From COMBO-56-21 sp038852315 (GTDB taxonomy: Archaea; Thermoplasmatota; Thermoplasmata; UBA10834): a stretch of 33,560 nt of DNA. Each line of letters starts with the position of its first letter. The stretch's first letter is position 1. A model generated the notes under the pieces. The model searched no databases. It was given only the letters and a program-made list of their open reading frames with translations, and had not been told where the DNA came from. This document shows, piece by piece, positions 22,390 through 30,625 of this stretch. Position numbers and translations under genes: made by a program. Location: contig JAWCKF010000019.1 of NCBI GenBank assembly GCA_038852315.1, positions 1-33,560 of the forward strand, written 5' to 3'.

Positions 22390-23421
22390 CTACTTCCTCA
22401 CTTCTCTCTCGATCTTGCCCCTGAGCCTGGGCTCATCCGCGAACCTCGCGCCGCACTTTGGGCAGAACCTGTCGGCGAAATCGACCTGCTCTCCGCACAC
22501 CGAGCACTCCGCTCCTCCGACCATGTCCGAGAACACGACTCCGCACTCGCACTCCGCCGCGTCCTTGGACACCTGGCGGCCACAGGCCGGACATTCTGAG
22601 ATGTACTCCACAAAGGTGTTGCCGCACTGAGGGCAGACGTCCGAGCTGAGCGGAACCTCAGCCCCGCACTCAGGACATATCATGTTGCCCTCTCCCACGA
22701 GGAGGACACCACAGGCACAGCGTTTCTCGTCCTCCGCGACCACCCTCCCGCACTCGGGGCACTGGAAGAGATCCTTGGCGAACTCGGTCGAGAACACGAC
22801 GCCGCACCTCCGACAGAACTTGTCATCTTCGGATAGCCGCTCGCCGCACTCGGGGCACTGGAGGGCGCGTTTGGGGGCGGTGCAGTCGCATAGCTCACCC
22901 TCGAGCAGCCTCCTGCCACACACGCTGCAGAACACAGCCGCATCGGGCGCTCTACGCACGTCCTCCTTCATCGCGATGTAGGTCTTCTCCGTGATCTCGC
23001 CGAGCAGAAATCGCTCCTCCAGAAGTAGCAGCTTGTCGTCTTTGGACAGCGGAGTCGTTCTGATGACGGGCACGGCCGATTCGACCACGTGCGGCTTCTG
23101 CAAGGAGTAGCCGAGTTCCTTGCCGCAGATCGGGCATGTGCCTGTCCTCATCGCGCAGGAGTTGTGGAACTGCTTCCCGCAGCCACACAGAACGCTTGGC
23201 AGGTCGTTCTTTATCACTCCGAGACAGATGTCGCACTTCACTTGCCCTTTGATCACGACCGCCTTGACCTGTGGCCGTGTCCTGACCTTGACCCTCCTCG
23301 CTGCGGCCCTCCTCAGCCGTCCCTTGGGCACCTTGATCTTCCTTGGCCCCGTCCTCGCTCTCTTCGCAGTGAGGATCAGAAGCGGGACGACGATTGCGTG
23401 GAGCGACAACCAGTACCACAT
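22390..23421 (-). CDS. Membrane-anchored RING-like / multi-zinc-ribbon protein
   Basis: Unrecognised 343-residue protein. One N-terminal membrane segment (residues 1-18, WLSLHAIVVPLLIL) is followed by a strongly basic stretch (20-50). A RING-like finger has ligands Cys63, Cys66, Cys79, Cys81, His86, Cys89, Cys96 and Cys99 (with FHNSCAMRTGTCPIC). A SHOCT-like helical segment (about 125-156, with EERFLLGEITEKTY) comes next, then six zinc ribbons from 165 to 323. The basic flank suggests the body is cytoplasmic. The His-containing finger resembles RING-H2 E3 ligases, but spacing between the fourth and fifth ligands is longer. Function unknown. It ends in TAG; a TATA box lies about 35 bases upstream. 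Confidence 0.85.
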   Translation of the reverse strand: MWYWLSLHAIVVPLLILTAKRARTGPRKIKVPKGRLRRAAARRVKVRTRPQVKAVVIKGQVKCDICLGVIKNDLPSVLCGCGKQFHNSCAMRTGTCPICGKELGYSLQKPHVVESAVPVIRTTPLSKDDKLLLLEERFLLGEITEKTYIAMKEDVRRAPDAAVFCSVCGRRLLEGELCDCTAPKRALQCPECGERLSEDDKFCRRCGVVFSTEFAKDLFQCPECGRVVAEDEKRCACGVLLVGEGNMICPECGAEVPLSSDVCPQCGNTFVEYISECPACGRQVSKDAAECECGVVFSDMVGGAECSVCGEQVDFADRFCPKCGARFADEPRLRGKIEREVRK

Positions 23422-23450
23422 CCGTGCGAGCGCCCCAATCCCCTAGGTCC

Positions 23451-23459
23451 CATATTAAT
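23451..23459 (-). promoter_or_regulatory. TATA box of the zinc-ribbon gene
   Basis: The minus strand reads ATTAATATG about 35 bases before the ATG at 23421, predicting a leader of only about 8 nt and no Shine-Dalgarno site. Confidence 0.5.
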
Positions 23460-23488
23460 GGTCGGTGGTTGTGCCGACCTCCCAACGG

Positions 23489-23497
23489 GCTTAAATC
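23489..23497 (+). promoter_or_regulatory. TATA box of the DUF2148 gene (leaderless)
   Basis: GCTTAAATC is centred 27 bases before the ATG at 23520, so initiation should fall on the start codon. It is back-to-back with the zinc-ribbon gene promoter. Confidence 0.6.
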
Positions 23498-23519
23498 GTG
23501 CCCGGGGGATTCGGTCTTC

Positions 23520-24053
23520 ATGGCGATGAAGGACACGGTCCGGTTGGTCGGCGAACTCATGGCGGTCGCCGCGCGGACGGCTCCGAAGGCAGCTGGCCAA
23601 GACTACATCGAGGTGAGGCTCCTCTCTGATTCAGAGCGGGTTGCTCTCGGGAACGACATGATCCAGGTGGGCAAGGAGAGGGGCATACCCGGCTTCGAGA
23701 GGGATGGTAGGAACGTGCTGGACTCGGATGCCGTGCTGCTGATCGGCCTCTTGCCCCACAAGGGCGTGGGTCTGAACTGCGGTGGCTGCGGCTACGCCTC
23801 GTGCGAGGAGTTCAACGCGAGGTCGCACTCGGGAGACTTCGAGGGACCTAACTGCGTGCTGAGGGTGATGGACCTCGGCATAGCGCTCGGCTCCGCCGTC
23901 AAGGTCGCCTCGGAGTTGAACGTGGACAACAGGATCATGTACAGGATAGGTGTCTCCGCGAGGCGTCTCGGGCTCTGCAAGTCGAAGGTCCCACACGGGA
24001 TACCCCTCTCCGCGACGGGGAAGAACATCTTCTTCGACCGTCCTCAGAGATGA
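23520..24053 (+). CDS. DUF2148 ferredoxin-like protein
   Basis: A 177-residue protein of the DUF2148 family, annotated as containing a ferredoxin-like domain. The cluster motif is Cys87-x2-Cys90-x4-Cys95 (LNCGGCGYASCEEF) with Cys112 (GPNCVLRVMDLG) as likely fourth ligand and Cys143 further on, which suggests an iron-sulfur cluster. No membrane segment is seen. Its role is unknown. The start MAMKDTVRL sits on the predicted transcription start. It diverges from the zinc-ribbon gene and converges on a phosphoesterase. Confidence 0.83.
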   Translation: MAMKDTVRLVGELMAVAARTAPKAAGQDYIEVRLLSDSERVALGNDMIQVGKERGIPGFERDGRNVLDSDAVLLIGLLPHKGVGLNCGGCGYASCEEFNARSHSGDFEGPNCVLRVMDLGIALGSAVKVASELNVDNRIMYRIGVSARRLGLCKSKVPHGIPLSATGKNIFFDRPQR

Positions 24054-24061
24054 GCTGGCGC

Positions 24062-24811
24062 TCAAACGACCCTGCGGACGAGCGAGGTGCCAAGGTTCGT
24101 CCCGTCGAGGAGGAACACGTGTGTCCGCCGCTCGTCGAGGAGGCCGTTCCTCATCAAGGGACCGATCATTGAGCCCTTGCTAGCGTTTATGGGTGTGCCG
24201 GTGAGCAGGGGGTTGAACGCGGGCACGATCACGAGCTCTTCCGGGCAATGGGAGTACCTCTCTGCCACTTTCTTCTTCTTGAGCTTGGCCCTGACCCAGC
24301 ACTTCTCGACGGACATCGCGCCCAAGGAGTCGACCAGTCTGACCGCAGGGTGTATATGGCCCATGACGACGCTCTTCGCACGCATCACCTCTTCCGATGG
24401 CCAGACATGTCCGTGGAAGAGGCCCACATCGCCGAGCACATGTCCGCGGCCCGGGCAAACGCACACACCATCCGGGAGGACCGAGGAGATGCCGCCGTCG
24501 TGGTTGCCCGCCACAAGGGTTATGCGTCGGTAGGACTCCTTCAATCTGGACAGGAACGGGCCGATCTCCCTGTTCTCCCTGTAGCCCACGCTGGGTATCT
24601 TGTGCTTCAGGTCTCCGAGTATCACGAGGCCGTCAGCCCGCTCCGAGAGCCTCTCCAGGACCGAGAGCATCCTGGGCGTCTGGGATGGTATGTTGAACCC
24701 CGAGGCTCTGAGCTGCGCCTCCAAGCCTATGTGAAGGTCGGCGACGACTACTTGCCGTCCCTCTTGCACGGTCAACAGGGCGGGCACATCCGCGACGGGC
24801 TCCAGTCTCAC
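24062..24811 (-). CDS. Metallophosphoesterase, SbcD-related archaeal type
   Basis: Calcineurin-like phosphoesterase of 249 residues. Metal-binding motifs are in order: VVADLHIGLE (D-x-H), LVILGDLKHK (GD), LVAGNHDGG (GNHD), LFHGHVWP (H) and VMGHIHPAV (GHxH). The layout fits the archaeal family of SbcD-like single-domain phosphoesterases; the nuclease partner Rad50/SbcC is not nearby. It starts at GTG with a TATA box 28 bases upstream. Substrate unknown. Confidence 0.85.
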   Translation of the reverse strand: MRLEPVADVPALLTVQEGRQVVVADLHIGLEAQLRASGFNIPSQTPRMLSVLERLSERADGLVILGDLKHKIPSVGYRENREIGPFLSRLKESYRRITLVAGNHDGGISSVLPDGVCVCPGRGHVLGDVGLFHGHVWPSEEVMRAKSVVMGHIHPAVRLVDSLGAMSVEKCWVRAKLKKKKVAERYSHCPEELVIVPAFNPLLTGTPINASKGSMIGPLMRNGLLDERRTHVFLLDGTNLGTSLVRRVV

Positions 24812-24835
24812 GTGACGGCGTACAGCGGACGTGCT

Positions 24836-24843
24836 GATAAACC
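24836..24843 (-). promoter_or_regulatory. TATA box of the SbcD-like phosphoesterase gene
   Basis: The minus strand reads GGTTTATC, centred about 28 bases before the GTG at 24811, inside the 39-base gap after the preceding phosphoesterase gene. A leaderless transcript is likely. Confidence 0.5.
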
Positions 24844-24850
24844 TGAGTCC

Positions 24851-25528
24851 TCACATGCCGCAATACAGCCTCTCAGCAAGCAGCTGCGGAAGGCCCGCCG
24901 AGATGATCGCCTTCGCAGCCCCCTCCGTGTCGTAGTCCAGCCTCCTTATCAGGCATCTGCCAGCTGCAGGTTCCAGGAGAGCGAAGCTCGCCCTGGGGTC
25001 GCTGTCCCTGGGCTGGCCTACGGATCCCGGGTTCACGGCGAGCACCCGTCCGACCCTCCTCACATACGGCACATGCGTGTGGCCCATGATGACGATGTCG
25101 GCTTTGACCTCGTCGAGCGGAAGCCCCTCCAGGTCGTCCTCGTATATGTACTCGGAGACGCTGCGGGGCGAGCCGTGGTATACAGCTACCCTAGCTCCTC
25201 CGAGGTCCAGATGCTCCTCCCTCGGAAGGGACGCCAGGAAACTCCTGCTGGCACGCGACAGTGCGCCAGAAGTCCAGAGCGAGGCCCTCGCAGCGTACGG
25301 GTTCATCAGGGACGTGTCGCCGGTGACCGCTGACAGATCGTGGTTGCCCACCACGATCTTGTCACATCTTCTCGACACGATGTCGCAGCACTCGTTGGGG
25401 TTGGCCCCGTAGCCCACGATGTCCCCAGCGCACAGCACCGCGTCTGGAGGATCTGCGTCCAGCTCGGCCATCACGGCATCGAGCGCCTGAAGGTTCGAGT
25501 GGACGTCAGATATGACCGCGACTCTCAT
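24851..25528 (-). CDS. Metallophosphoesterase, YfcE/MJ0936-like type
   Basis: Calcineurin-like phosphodiesterase of 225 residues with all motifs: AVISDVHSNLQAL (D-x-H), VLCAGDIVGYGANPNEC, IVVGNHDLSAV, VYHGSPRS, and MGHTHVPYV, then VNPGSVGQPRD. The motif GDxVGYG-x-P-NE occurs in a large prokaryotic subfamily of unknown substrate. It begins three bases after the NAD(P)HX repair gene and is probably in its operon. Confidence 0.87.
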   Translation of the reverse strand: MRVAVISDVHSNLQALDAVMAELDADPPDAVLCAGDIVGYGANPNECCDIVSRRCDKIVVGNHDLSAVTGDTSLMNPYAARASLWTSGALSRASRSFLASLPREEHLDLGGARVAVYHGSPRSVSEYIYEDDLEGLPLDEVKADIVIMGHTHVPYVRRVGRVLAVNPGSVGQPRDSDPRASFALLEPAAGRCLIRRLDYDTEGAAKAIISAGLPQLLAERLYCGM

Positions 25529-25531
25529 CTG

Positions 25532-26971
25532 CTACAGATACCTCCGCAGCACGTACGGGATCTTCTCTATGATGTCCGTCGTGACGAGCCCGTAGCTCTT
25601 CTCCTCGAACGCCATGTTCCCTGCGAGGCCGTTGGTGAATGCCGCAATCCTGGCAGCCGCGAACGGAGTCGCCTTCTGAGCCAGCATCCCTGCCGCTATG
25701 CCCATCAATACGTCGCCGGTGCCCCCCACCGTCATCGCGTCGTTGTGGACCCTGTTGAGCTTCACGTACCTCCCGTCGCTGATGATGTCGGTCGGGCCCT
25801 TGAGAAGGACTGTGAATCCGAGCGAGCGCGCTGTCTCCATCACCGTCTCTGCCCTCCTCTCGAGGTCCTCGCCGTCGGGAAGGGTCTTCTTCGTGAGCTT
25901 CTTGAACTCGCCAGCATGCGGGGTGATTATCCCGGACTTGCCCCTCAGCACACTAGGGGATCTGCCCACAGCCGCGATAGCATCGGCGTCGATCACCATC
26001 GGCCTGTCACACCTTCGGATGAACTCTAGCGCCCCCGCTAGGGTCTCATCTGCGCTGCCCAGGCCCGGTCCGATCGCGACCACATCGCACTGTCTCGAAT
26101 GGTCCAGCAGGGCGGTCACGTGCTCCGGCACGAGCACGTCGCCCGGAAGGGGCCGCACGATCAGGTTGGGAGAGTATATCGACACAGGCAACGCCGCGGC
26201 CTCCGGCGTGGCAACGAACACGAGGTCCACGCCCGAGCGCATCGCGGCCATACCAGCGAAGGCCGGAGCACCCGTATACGGTCCCCCTCCGATGACCAGC
26301 ACTCGCCCCGCATCTCCCTTGTGGGCATCCTTCTTCCTCCTCGGCAGCAACGCGAAGTCGCCGGGTCCGCAGTACCTCTCCGCATCCTCAGGGATGCCGA
26401 TGTCCTCGACCACTATGCGCCCTGAGTTCCTGGGATTCATCCCCAGCTTGGGCGCGTGGAAGGTGACTGTAACATCAGGGCGCACGCGGAGGTCCGAGGG
26501 CCATCCCGACGGGACATCCACGGACAGCACCCTCTTCCTGGACTCGTTCAGCCTTCTGATCAAACCCGCGTAGGGCTCCCTTGGCCTTCCCTGGAGCCCG
26601 ACGCCAAGCAGCGCGTCGATGATCATCTCGTAACTTCTCGGGTCGAACGCCCCCAGGGGCTTCACGAGCGCCCTCACGCGCTCGAGGTTGGCCCTCGCGA
26701 TGTCGCTCGTGATCTCCGACTCTGGCTCCGCGAGGAAGATGTCGACGGACATGCTTGCCGCTAGGTGTCTCGCAGCGACGAACCCATCTCCTCCGTTGTT
26801 CCCCTTGCCGCAAAGGACCGCGACCCTCGAGCCCGGCCTGAGGTGCGACGACACATACCTCGCAACTGCCTGGCCCGCGTTCTCCATCAGAACGAAAGTC
26901 CGCACTCCGAGGTAGGACGCGTTCATGTCCAGAACCCTTACTTCCTCCGGAGGGATCGGCCTTCGTTCCAC
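25532..26971 (-). CDS. nnr: Bifunctional NAD(P)HX epimerase / dehydratase
   Basis: Repairs hydrated NADH and NADPH: the N-terminal domain epimerises NAD(P)HX and the C-terminal ribokinase-like domain dehydrates it using ADP. It is 479 residues. The epimerase half has LMENAGQAVARYV, GKGNNGGDGFVAARHLA and SVDVPSGWPSD; the dehydratase half has VIGGGPYTGAPAFAGMAAMRSG, GIITPHAGEFKKL and AMTVGGTGDVLMGIAAGMLAQ. Both active regions look complete. It starts at GTG with a TATA box about 26 bases upstream, and ends in TAG. Confidence 0.94.
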   Translation of the reverse strand: MERRPIPPEEVRVLDMNASYLGVRTFVLMENAGQAVARYVSSHLRPGSRVAVLCGKGNNGGDGFVAARHLAASMSVDIFLAEPESEITSDIARANLERVRALVKPLGAFDPRSYEMIIDALLGVGLQGRPREPYAGLIRRLNESRKRVLSVDVPSGWPSDLRVRPDVTVTFHAPKLGMNPRNSGRIVVEDIGIPEDAERYCGPGDFALLPRRKKDAHKGDAGRVLVIGGGPYTGAPAFAGMAAMRSGVDLVFVATPEAAALPVSIYSPNLIVRPLPGDVLVPEHVTALLDHSRQCDVVAIGPGLGSADETLAGALEFIRRCDRPMVIDADAIAAVGRSPSVLRGKSGIITPHAGEFKKLTKKTLPDGEDLERRAETVMETARSLGFTVLLKGPTDIISDGRYVKLNRVHNDAMTVGGTGDVLMGIAAGMLAQKATPFAAARIAAFTNGLAGNMAFEEKSYGLVTTDIIEKIPYVLRRYL

Positions 26972-26991
26972 GCGTTCGGATTGCCTAGTGC

Positions 26992-27001
26992 GGTATTAAA
27001 C
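26992..27001 (-). promoter_or_regulatory. TATA box of nnr (leaderless)
   Basis: The minus strand reads GTTTAATACC, centred 26 bases before the GTG at 26971, so the transcript should begin at the start codon. Confidence 0.6.
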
Positions 27002-27026
27002 CTGACGAGCTGCGCCAGCTCAAAAG

Positions 27027-27035
27027 TAATAAATA
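27027..27035 (+). promoter_or_regulatory. TATA box of the DUF211 gene
   Basis: TAATAAATA is AT-rich in an otherwise GC-rich context and predicts initiation near 27057, about 20 bases before the GTG start. It is divergent from the nnr promoter. Confidence 0.5.
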
Positions 27036-27076
27036 CGCAGACCCCTTAGTGCCTGTTGCTGGCAGGGATGCCGTAA

Positions 27077-27367
27077 GTGAGCGAGATCAAGCGCCTCGTC
27101 CTGGACGTTCTGAAGCCGCACCACCCCACCATACTCGAGGTCGCCCGCAGGATCGCCGTGTTGAACGGCGTGTCTGGAGTGAACTGCACACTGGAGGAGG
27201 TCGACCGGGAGACCGAGAGCATCAAGATAACCATCGAGGGGATGTCCATCGACTTCGAGAGCGTCGAGGAGACGATATCCGACTGCGGGGCTGTGATACA
27301 CTCGGTGGACAGCGTGTCGGCCGGCAAGAAGCTGGTCGAGGAAGTCGAGACGCCTCAGGACCGCTGA
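27077..27367 (+). CDS. DUF211 family protein
   Basis: A 96-residue archaeal protein beginning with GTG (SEIKRLVLDVLKPHHPTILE) and containing the DUF211 pattern GVSGVNCTLEEVDRETESIKITIEG, likely a ferredoxin-like fold. Members assemble into small oligomers, but no function is established that I can name. An AGGG site lies nine bases before the GTG. The end overlaps the convergent SRP19 gene by 13 bases. Confidence 0.85.
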   Translation: MSEIKRLVLDVLKPHHPTILEVARRIAVLNGVSGVNCTLEEVDRETESIKITIEGMSIDFESVEETISDCGAVIHSVDSVSAGKKLVEEVETPQDR

Positions 27368-27672
27368 TGGCTCTGCTGCCTCTCCCGGGGCATCGACTTG
27401 AGCGCCAGAGCCACCTTCCTGATCAGCTCCGGCTTCTTCATCTTCGGCTCGACCAGCACACGGCCTTCGCCCCTGTACCAGAACCTCGGATATGCCTTGT
27501 CGAGCTCCAGGATGCAGTCGAGCTTCATGGCCTTCACGCTCTCGTATATCATCTGCGCGCTCGGGTTCTCGACCGCGTCCTTCTTCGGCACCCGCCGGCC
27601 CTGTTCCCTGCTGACCCTGGCGTCGAAGTAGGTTGGCCAGAGCACTATGGCGTTCTCGGGGTCGACTGCCAT
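27355..27672 (-). CDS. srp19: Signal recognition particle 19 kDa protein
   Basis: Binds SRP RNA helices 6 and 8 and helps SRP54 to join. It is 105 residues with the family pattern VLWPTYFDARVSREQGRRVPKK, ENPSAQMIYESVKAM and YPRFWYRGEGRVLVE. ATG 27670-27672 has a GAGG site about seven bases upstream. SRP RNA and SRP54 are not in the window. Confidence 0.92.
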   Translation of the reverse strand: MAVDPENAIVLWPTYFDARVSREQGRRVPKKDAVENPSAQMIYESVKAMKLDCILELDKAYPRFWYRGEGRVLVEPKMKKPELIRKVALALKSMPRERQQSHQRS

Positions 27673-27788
27673 TGGGGCGCCTCATGTGTGCCAACGTGGC
27701 GCCTCTATCTAATCTTGTCGGTTTTGCGGATCGATAGGGCAGGAACGAGGCGCGAGTCCTGCGACGTTCGCATCCTGGTTCGTGGAAC

Positions 27789-27795
27789 GTTTAAG
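27789..27795 (+). promoter_or_regulatory. TATA box of the tldD-tldE operon
   Basis: GTTTAAG predicts initiation near 27818, about 15 bases before the tldD ATG. Confidence 0.5.
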
Positions 27796-27832
27796 TGGGC
27801 ATTCGCGCATCAGAGGCCGCCCGTGACATCGT

Positions 27833-29245
27833 ATGTTGGATGAGGACCTCGCGAAATCCCTGATCGATGCAGCATCGAGGCATCGCCCGCTGCTCGCGGA
27901 GGTGCGGCTCGAGGAGAGACACATACGTCAGGTTGCGGTGAAATCCGGCGAGATCAACAGCGTCAACTCCTCGAGGGACGCTGGGATGAACGTGAGGATA
28001 GTCCTGCCGAGCGGCATCGGCTTCGCCGCGTCGAACGTGCTCTCGCGGGCGGAAGGGTTGCGGCTGGTCAAGCGCGCACTCTCTCAGGCCAAGGGAGTTA
28101 GGAGGAGGAGCCCTGTCACGCTCTCTGAGGAGACGCCCGTGAGGACCAGATGGGAGGTCGCCGAGCGCGTCAAGCTCAGGGATGTCTCAGTCGAGGACAA
28201 GATCGCCCGGCTGAAAGGCGTGGACGCAGCCGTGGTATCCACCAAGGTCAAGGTCCAGGGCAGGTACTACGAACTCATAGACTGGGAGGTCAACGGCCTT
28301 TACGTCAACTCCGAGGGCTCGAGTATCTCGTCGTACGTACCCAGGATGGCGGTGTCGTCGTACAACCTCGTCTCGGCGAACGGGGAGACCGAGCCTTCGA
28401 TGAGGGAATGGGGGGCATCGGGCGGTTGGGAGGCGTTCGACCGTTGGCAGCTGGAGGAGGTGCTCCCCGCAGAGGTGCGGATGCTTAGGAATCAGCTGGA
28501 GAAGGGTCGCAGGGTCAAGCCCGGGAGGTACGACCTGGTCTGCGGACCGGAAGTGATGGGCATTGCGGCTCACGAATCCTGCGGCCACCCCATGGAGGCG
28601 GACAGGATACTCGGGAGGGAGATGTCGCAGGCAGGCAGGTCGTTCGTGACGCCCGAGATGATAGGCACGAGGATCGGCTCGGAGCGCGTGACGGTGATTG
28701 ACGACCCAACGGTTCCGGGCACCTACGGCTTCTATCTCTACGACCACGAGGGAGTGAGGGCCAGGCCGAGGCTGCTCTACAAGTCGGGGAAGATAAACGA
28801 GTTCCTGCACAACAGAGAGTCGGCCGCGAGGCTCGGAGTCATGAGCAACGGCTCGTCGCGGGCAGAATCGTACATGAGGGAGCCGATCGTCCGCATGGGG
28901 AACACTTTCGTCCAGCCCGGGGACTTCCTCGAGGACGAACTCCTCGGCTCTGTAAGGGAGGGAGTGCTGATGCACTCTTTCACCGAGTGGAACATAGACG
29001 ACAAGAGGTACAACCAGAAGTACGTATCACGTGAGGCTTACTTCATCAAAGACGGAGAGTTGGCTGGGCCTGCCAGGCGATGCACGCTCGAGATCACGAC
29101 GCCTGGCTTCTGGAAAGCAGTCGATGCAGTGAGCAAGAAGGTGGAGTTCTTCGCGGGCGAGTGCGGCAAGGGCGACCCTATGCAGGGCATGACTGTCACC
29201 ATGGGCGGGCCGATGGCAAGGTTGCGGCAGGTGATGCTCAGATGA
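27833..29245 (+). CDS. tldD: TldD metalloprotease
   Basis: Zinc-dependent peptidase of the TldD/PmbA family, 470 residues. The metal-binding motif HExxxH is present at 247-252 (AAHESCGHPMEAD), with the later cysteine-containing stretch GECGKGDPMQGMTVTMGG near the end. In bacteria TldD with TldE trims unfolded peptides, including microcin precursors. It overlaps tldE by four bases, so a heterodimer is likely. Substrate in this archaeon is unknown, and no RiPP precursor or modification enzyme is nearby. Confidence 0.92.
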   Translation: MLDEDLAKSLIDAASRHRPLLAEVRLEERHIRQVAVKSGEINSVNSSRDAGMNVRIVLPSGIGFAASNVLSRAEGLRLVKRALSQAKGVRRRSPVTLSEETPVRTRWEVAERVKLRDVSVEDKIARLKGVDAAVVSTKVKVQGRYYELIDWEVNGLYVNSEGSSISSYVPRMAVSSYNLVSANGETEPSMREWGASGGWEAFDRWQLEEVLPAEVRMLRNQLEKGRRVKPGRYDLVCGPEVMGIAAHESCGHPMEADRILGREMSQAGRSFVTPEMIGTRIGSERVTVIDDPTVPGTYGFYLYDHEGVRARPRLLYKSGKINEFLHNRESAARLGVMSNGSSRAESYMREPIVRMGNTFVQPGDFLEDELLGSVREGVLMHSFTEWNIDDKRYNQKYVSREAYFIKDGELAGPARRCTLEITTPGFWKAVDAVSKKVEFFAGECGKGDPMQGMTVTMGGPMARLRQVMLR

Positions 29246-30588
29246 GCGATCTGGGCGAGCTCGCCGAGGAGGTGATGGAGGCCGCTCGGGAGGCCGGCGC
29301 CACCGATGCGATAGCGGAGGCATTCGAGACGAGCGTGAGACAGGTGAGGTTCTCGAACAGCCAGATAGATGCGGTCAACTCGTGGACCGAGAGGCACGTG
29401 GCTCTGTTCGTCGCCGTGGGCAGGCGTATGATGTCGTCCGACCTCAGGGACTTCAGCTCGGCGGTGGAGCGCGCTCCCGAGCTGGTATCCCTCGCGAGGT
29501 CGACGCCTCCGAGCAAGACCTACGAGGGGATAGCCAAGGGCAGGTTCTCATACAGGCGCGCGAGGGCCGACCCAGCGATAATCAGGCTTGCGAACCCAGC
29601 CCGCTATGTCCACGAGGCGATCTCCGCCGCGGAGTCCGAAGGCTCGAACAGCGTGGGCGGCACCTTCTATGTACGGCACGAGCGGGTGGCCCTGTCTTCC
29701 TCGGGTGGTCCGCGGGGGAGCGATGAGAACACTGCCGTGGAGCTATCAGTCCGCGCTTTCTCACAGCCCGAAGCGTCGGGCCACGCGGTCTGCTGCGCAC
29801 ACGCCCTCAGGCTTATGAAGGCAAAGGAGACGGGCGAACGCGCCGGCCAGCTGGCTTCGATGGCGAGAGATCCGATGCACGGGACGGAGGGCAGGACGGA
29901 TTTGGTGTTGGAGCCGCTGTGCCTGGGCAGTTTCACGCAGCCCACGACGAGCATGCTCAGCGCGCTCAGGGTCGAGTTGAGCACATCGATGTTCGCGAGG
30001 AAGGTCGGAAGGCGTGTGGCATCCGATGCGGTGACGCTCGCGGACGACCCGACCATCCCATCGACCTCCAGGAGGTCGTTCGACCACGAAGGCGTCCCGA
30101 CGAGGCGCAACGTGATGATTGAGAGCGGCATACTCAAGACATACCTGCACAACACTTCGACTGCCAAGCGGTTCAAGACGAAGACGACCGGCAACGCTGG
30201 ACCGCTGATACCGACCCCCTTCGCCTATGCGGCTCAGCCGATAGCGATGCACCCCGTCCTCCAGCCGGGCGATTGGAGTGAGCAGGAACTGATCGAGGAC
30301 ACCAGGCGCGGGCTTTATCTGAACAACACTTGGTACACGAGGTTCCAGAACTACGTTTCGGGCGACTTCTCGACAATCCCCCGGGACGCCATACTGAGGA
30401 TCGAGAACGGAGAGATCGTCGGCGCCGTGAAGAACATCAGGATAAGCGACAACATGATGAACTTCTGGAAGAGCGTGGATGCGCTCTCGAAGAGCACGCA
30501 GGAGATCTACTGGTGGGACGAGGCGGCTCCCCCTTCGACCCTCCCTGCCGTGAGGGTGAGGGGGATGACGATAACTCGGTCGGCCTGA
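29242..30588 (+). CDS. tldE: TldE/PmbA-type partner subunit
   Basis: A 448-residue TldD/PmbA paralogue without the HExxxH motif, as expected for the inactive TldE partner that closes the TldD channel. It has the family core (SDLGELAEEVMEAAREAGATDA, RFSNSQIDAVNSWTERHVAL, and FDHEGVPTRRNVMIESGIL). ATG 29242 overlaps the tldD stop as ATGA, with an AGGTGAT site six bases upstream. It converges with S8e. Confidence 0.9.
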   Translation: MSDLGELAEEVMEAAREAGATDAIAEAFETSVRQVRFSNSQIDAVNSWTERHVALFVAVGRRMMSSDLRDFSSAVERAPELVSLARSTPPSKTYEGIAKGRFSYRRARADPAIIRLANPARYVHEAISAAESEGSNSVGGTFYVRHERVALSSSGGPRGSDENTAVELSVRAFSQPEASGHAVCCAHALRLMKAKETGERAGQLASMARDPMHGTEGRTDLVLEPLCLGSFTQPTTSMLSALRVELSTSMFARKVGRRVASDAVTLADDPTIPSTSRRSFDHEGVPTRRNVMIESGILKTYLHNTSTAKRFKTKTTGNAGPLIPTPFAYAAQPIAMHPVLQPGDWSEQELIEDTRRGLYLNNTWYTRFQNYVSGDFSTIPRDAILRIENGEIVGAVKNIRISDNMMNFWKSVDALSKSTQEIYWWDEAAPPSTLPAVRVRGMTITRSA

Positions 30589-30625
30589 GCAAGATGGCCT
30601 CTCAGAAGGCGCAGAAACGGGACGG

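Noticed and set aside
27673..27832. Possible structured RNA between SRP19 and tldD, given the SRP link
   Set aside because: Only one 6-bp stem with a 12-nt loop is visible, and the gap is taken up by two promoters. No SRP RNA features are seen.
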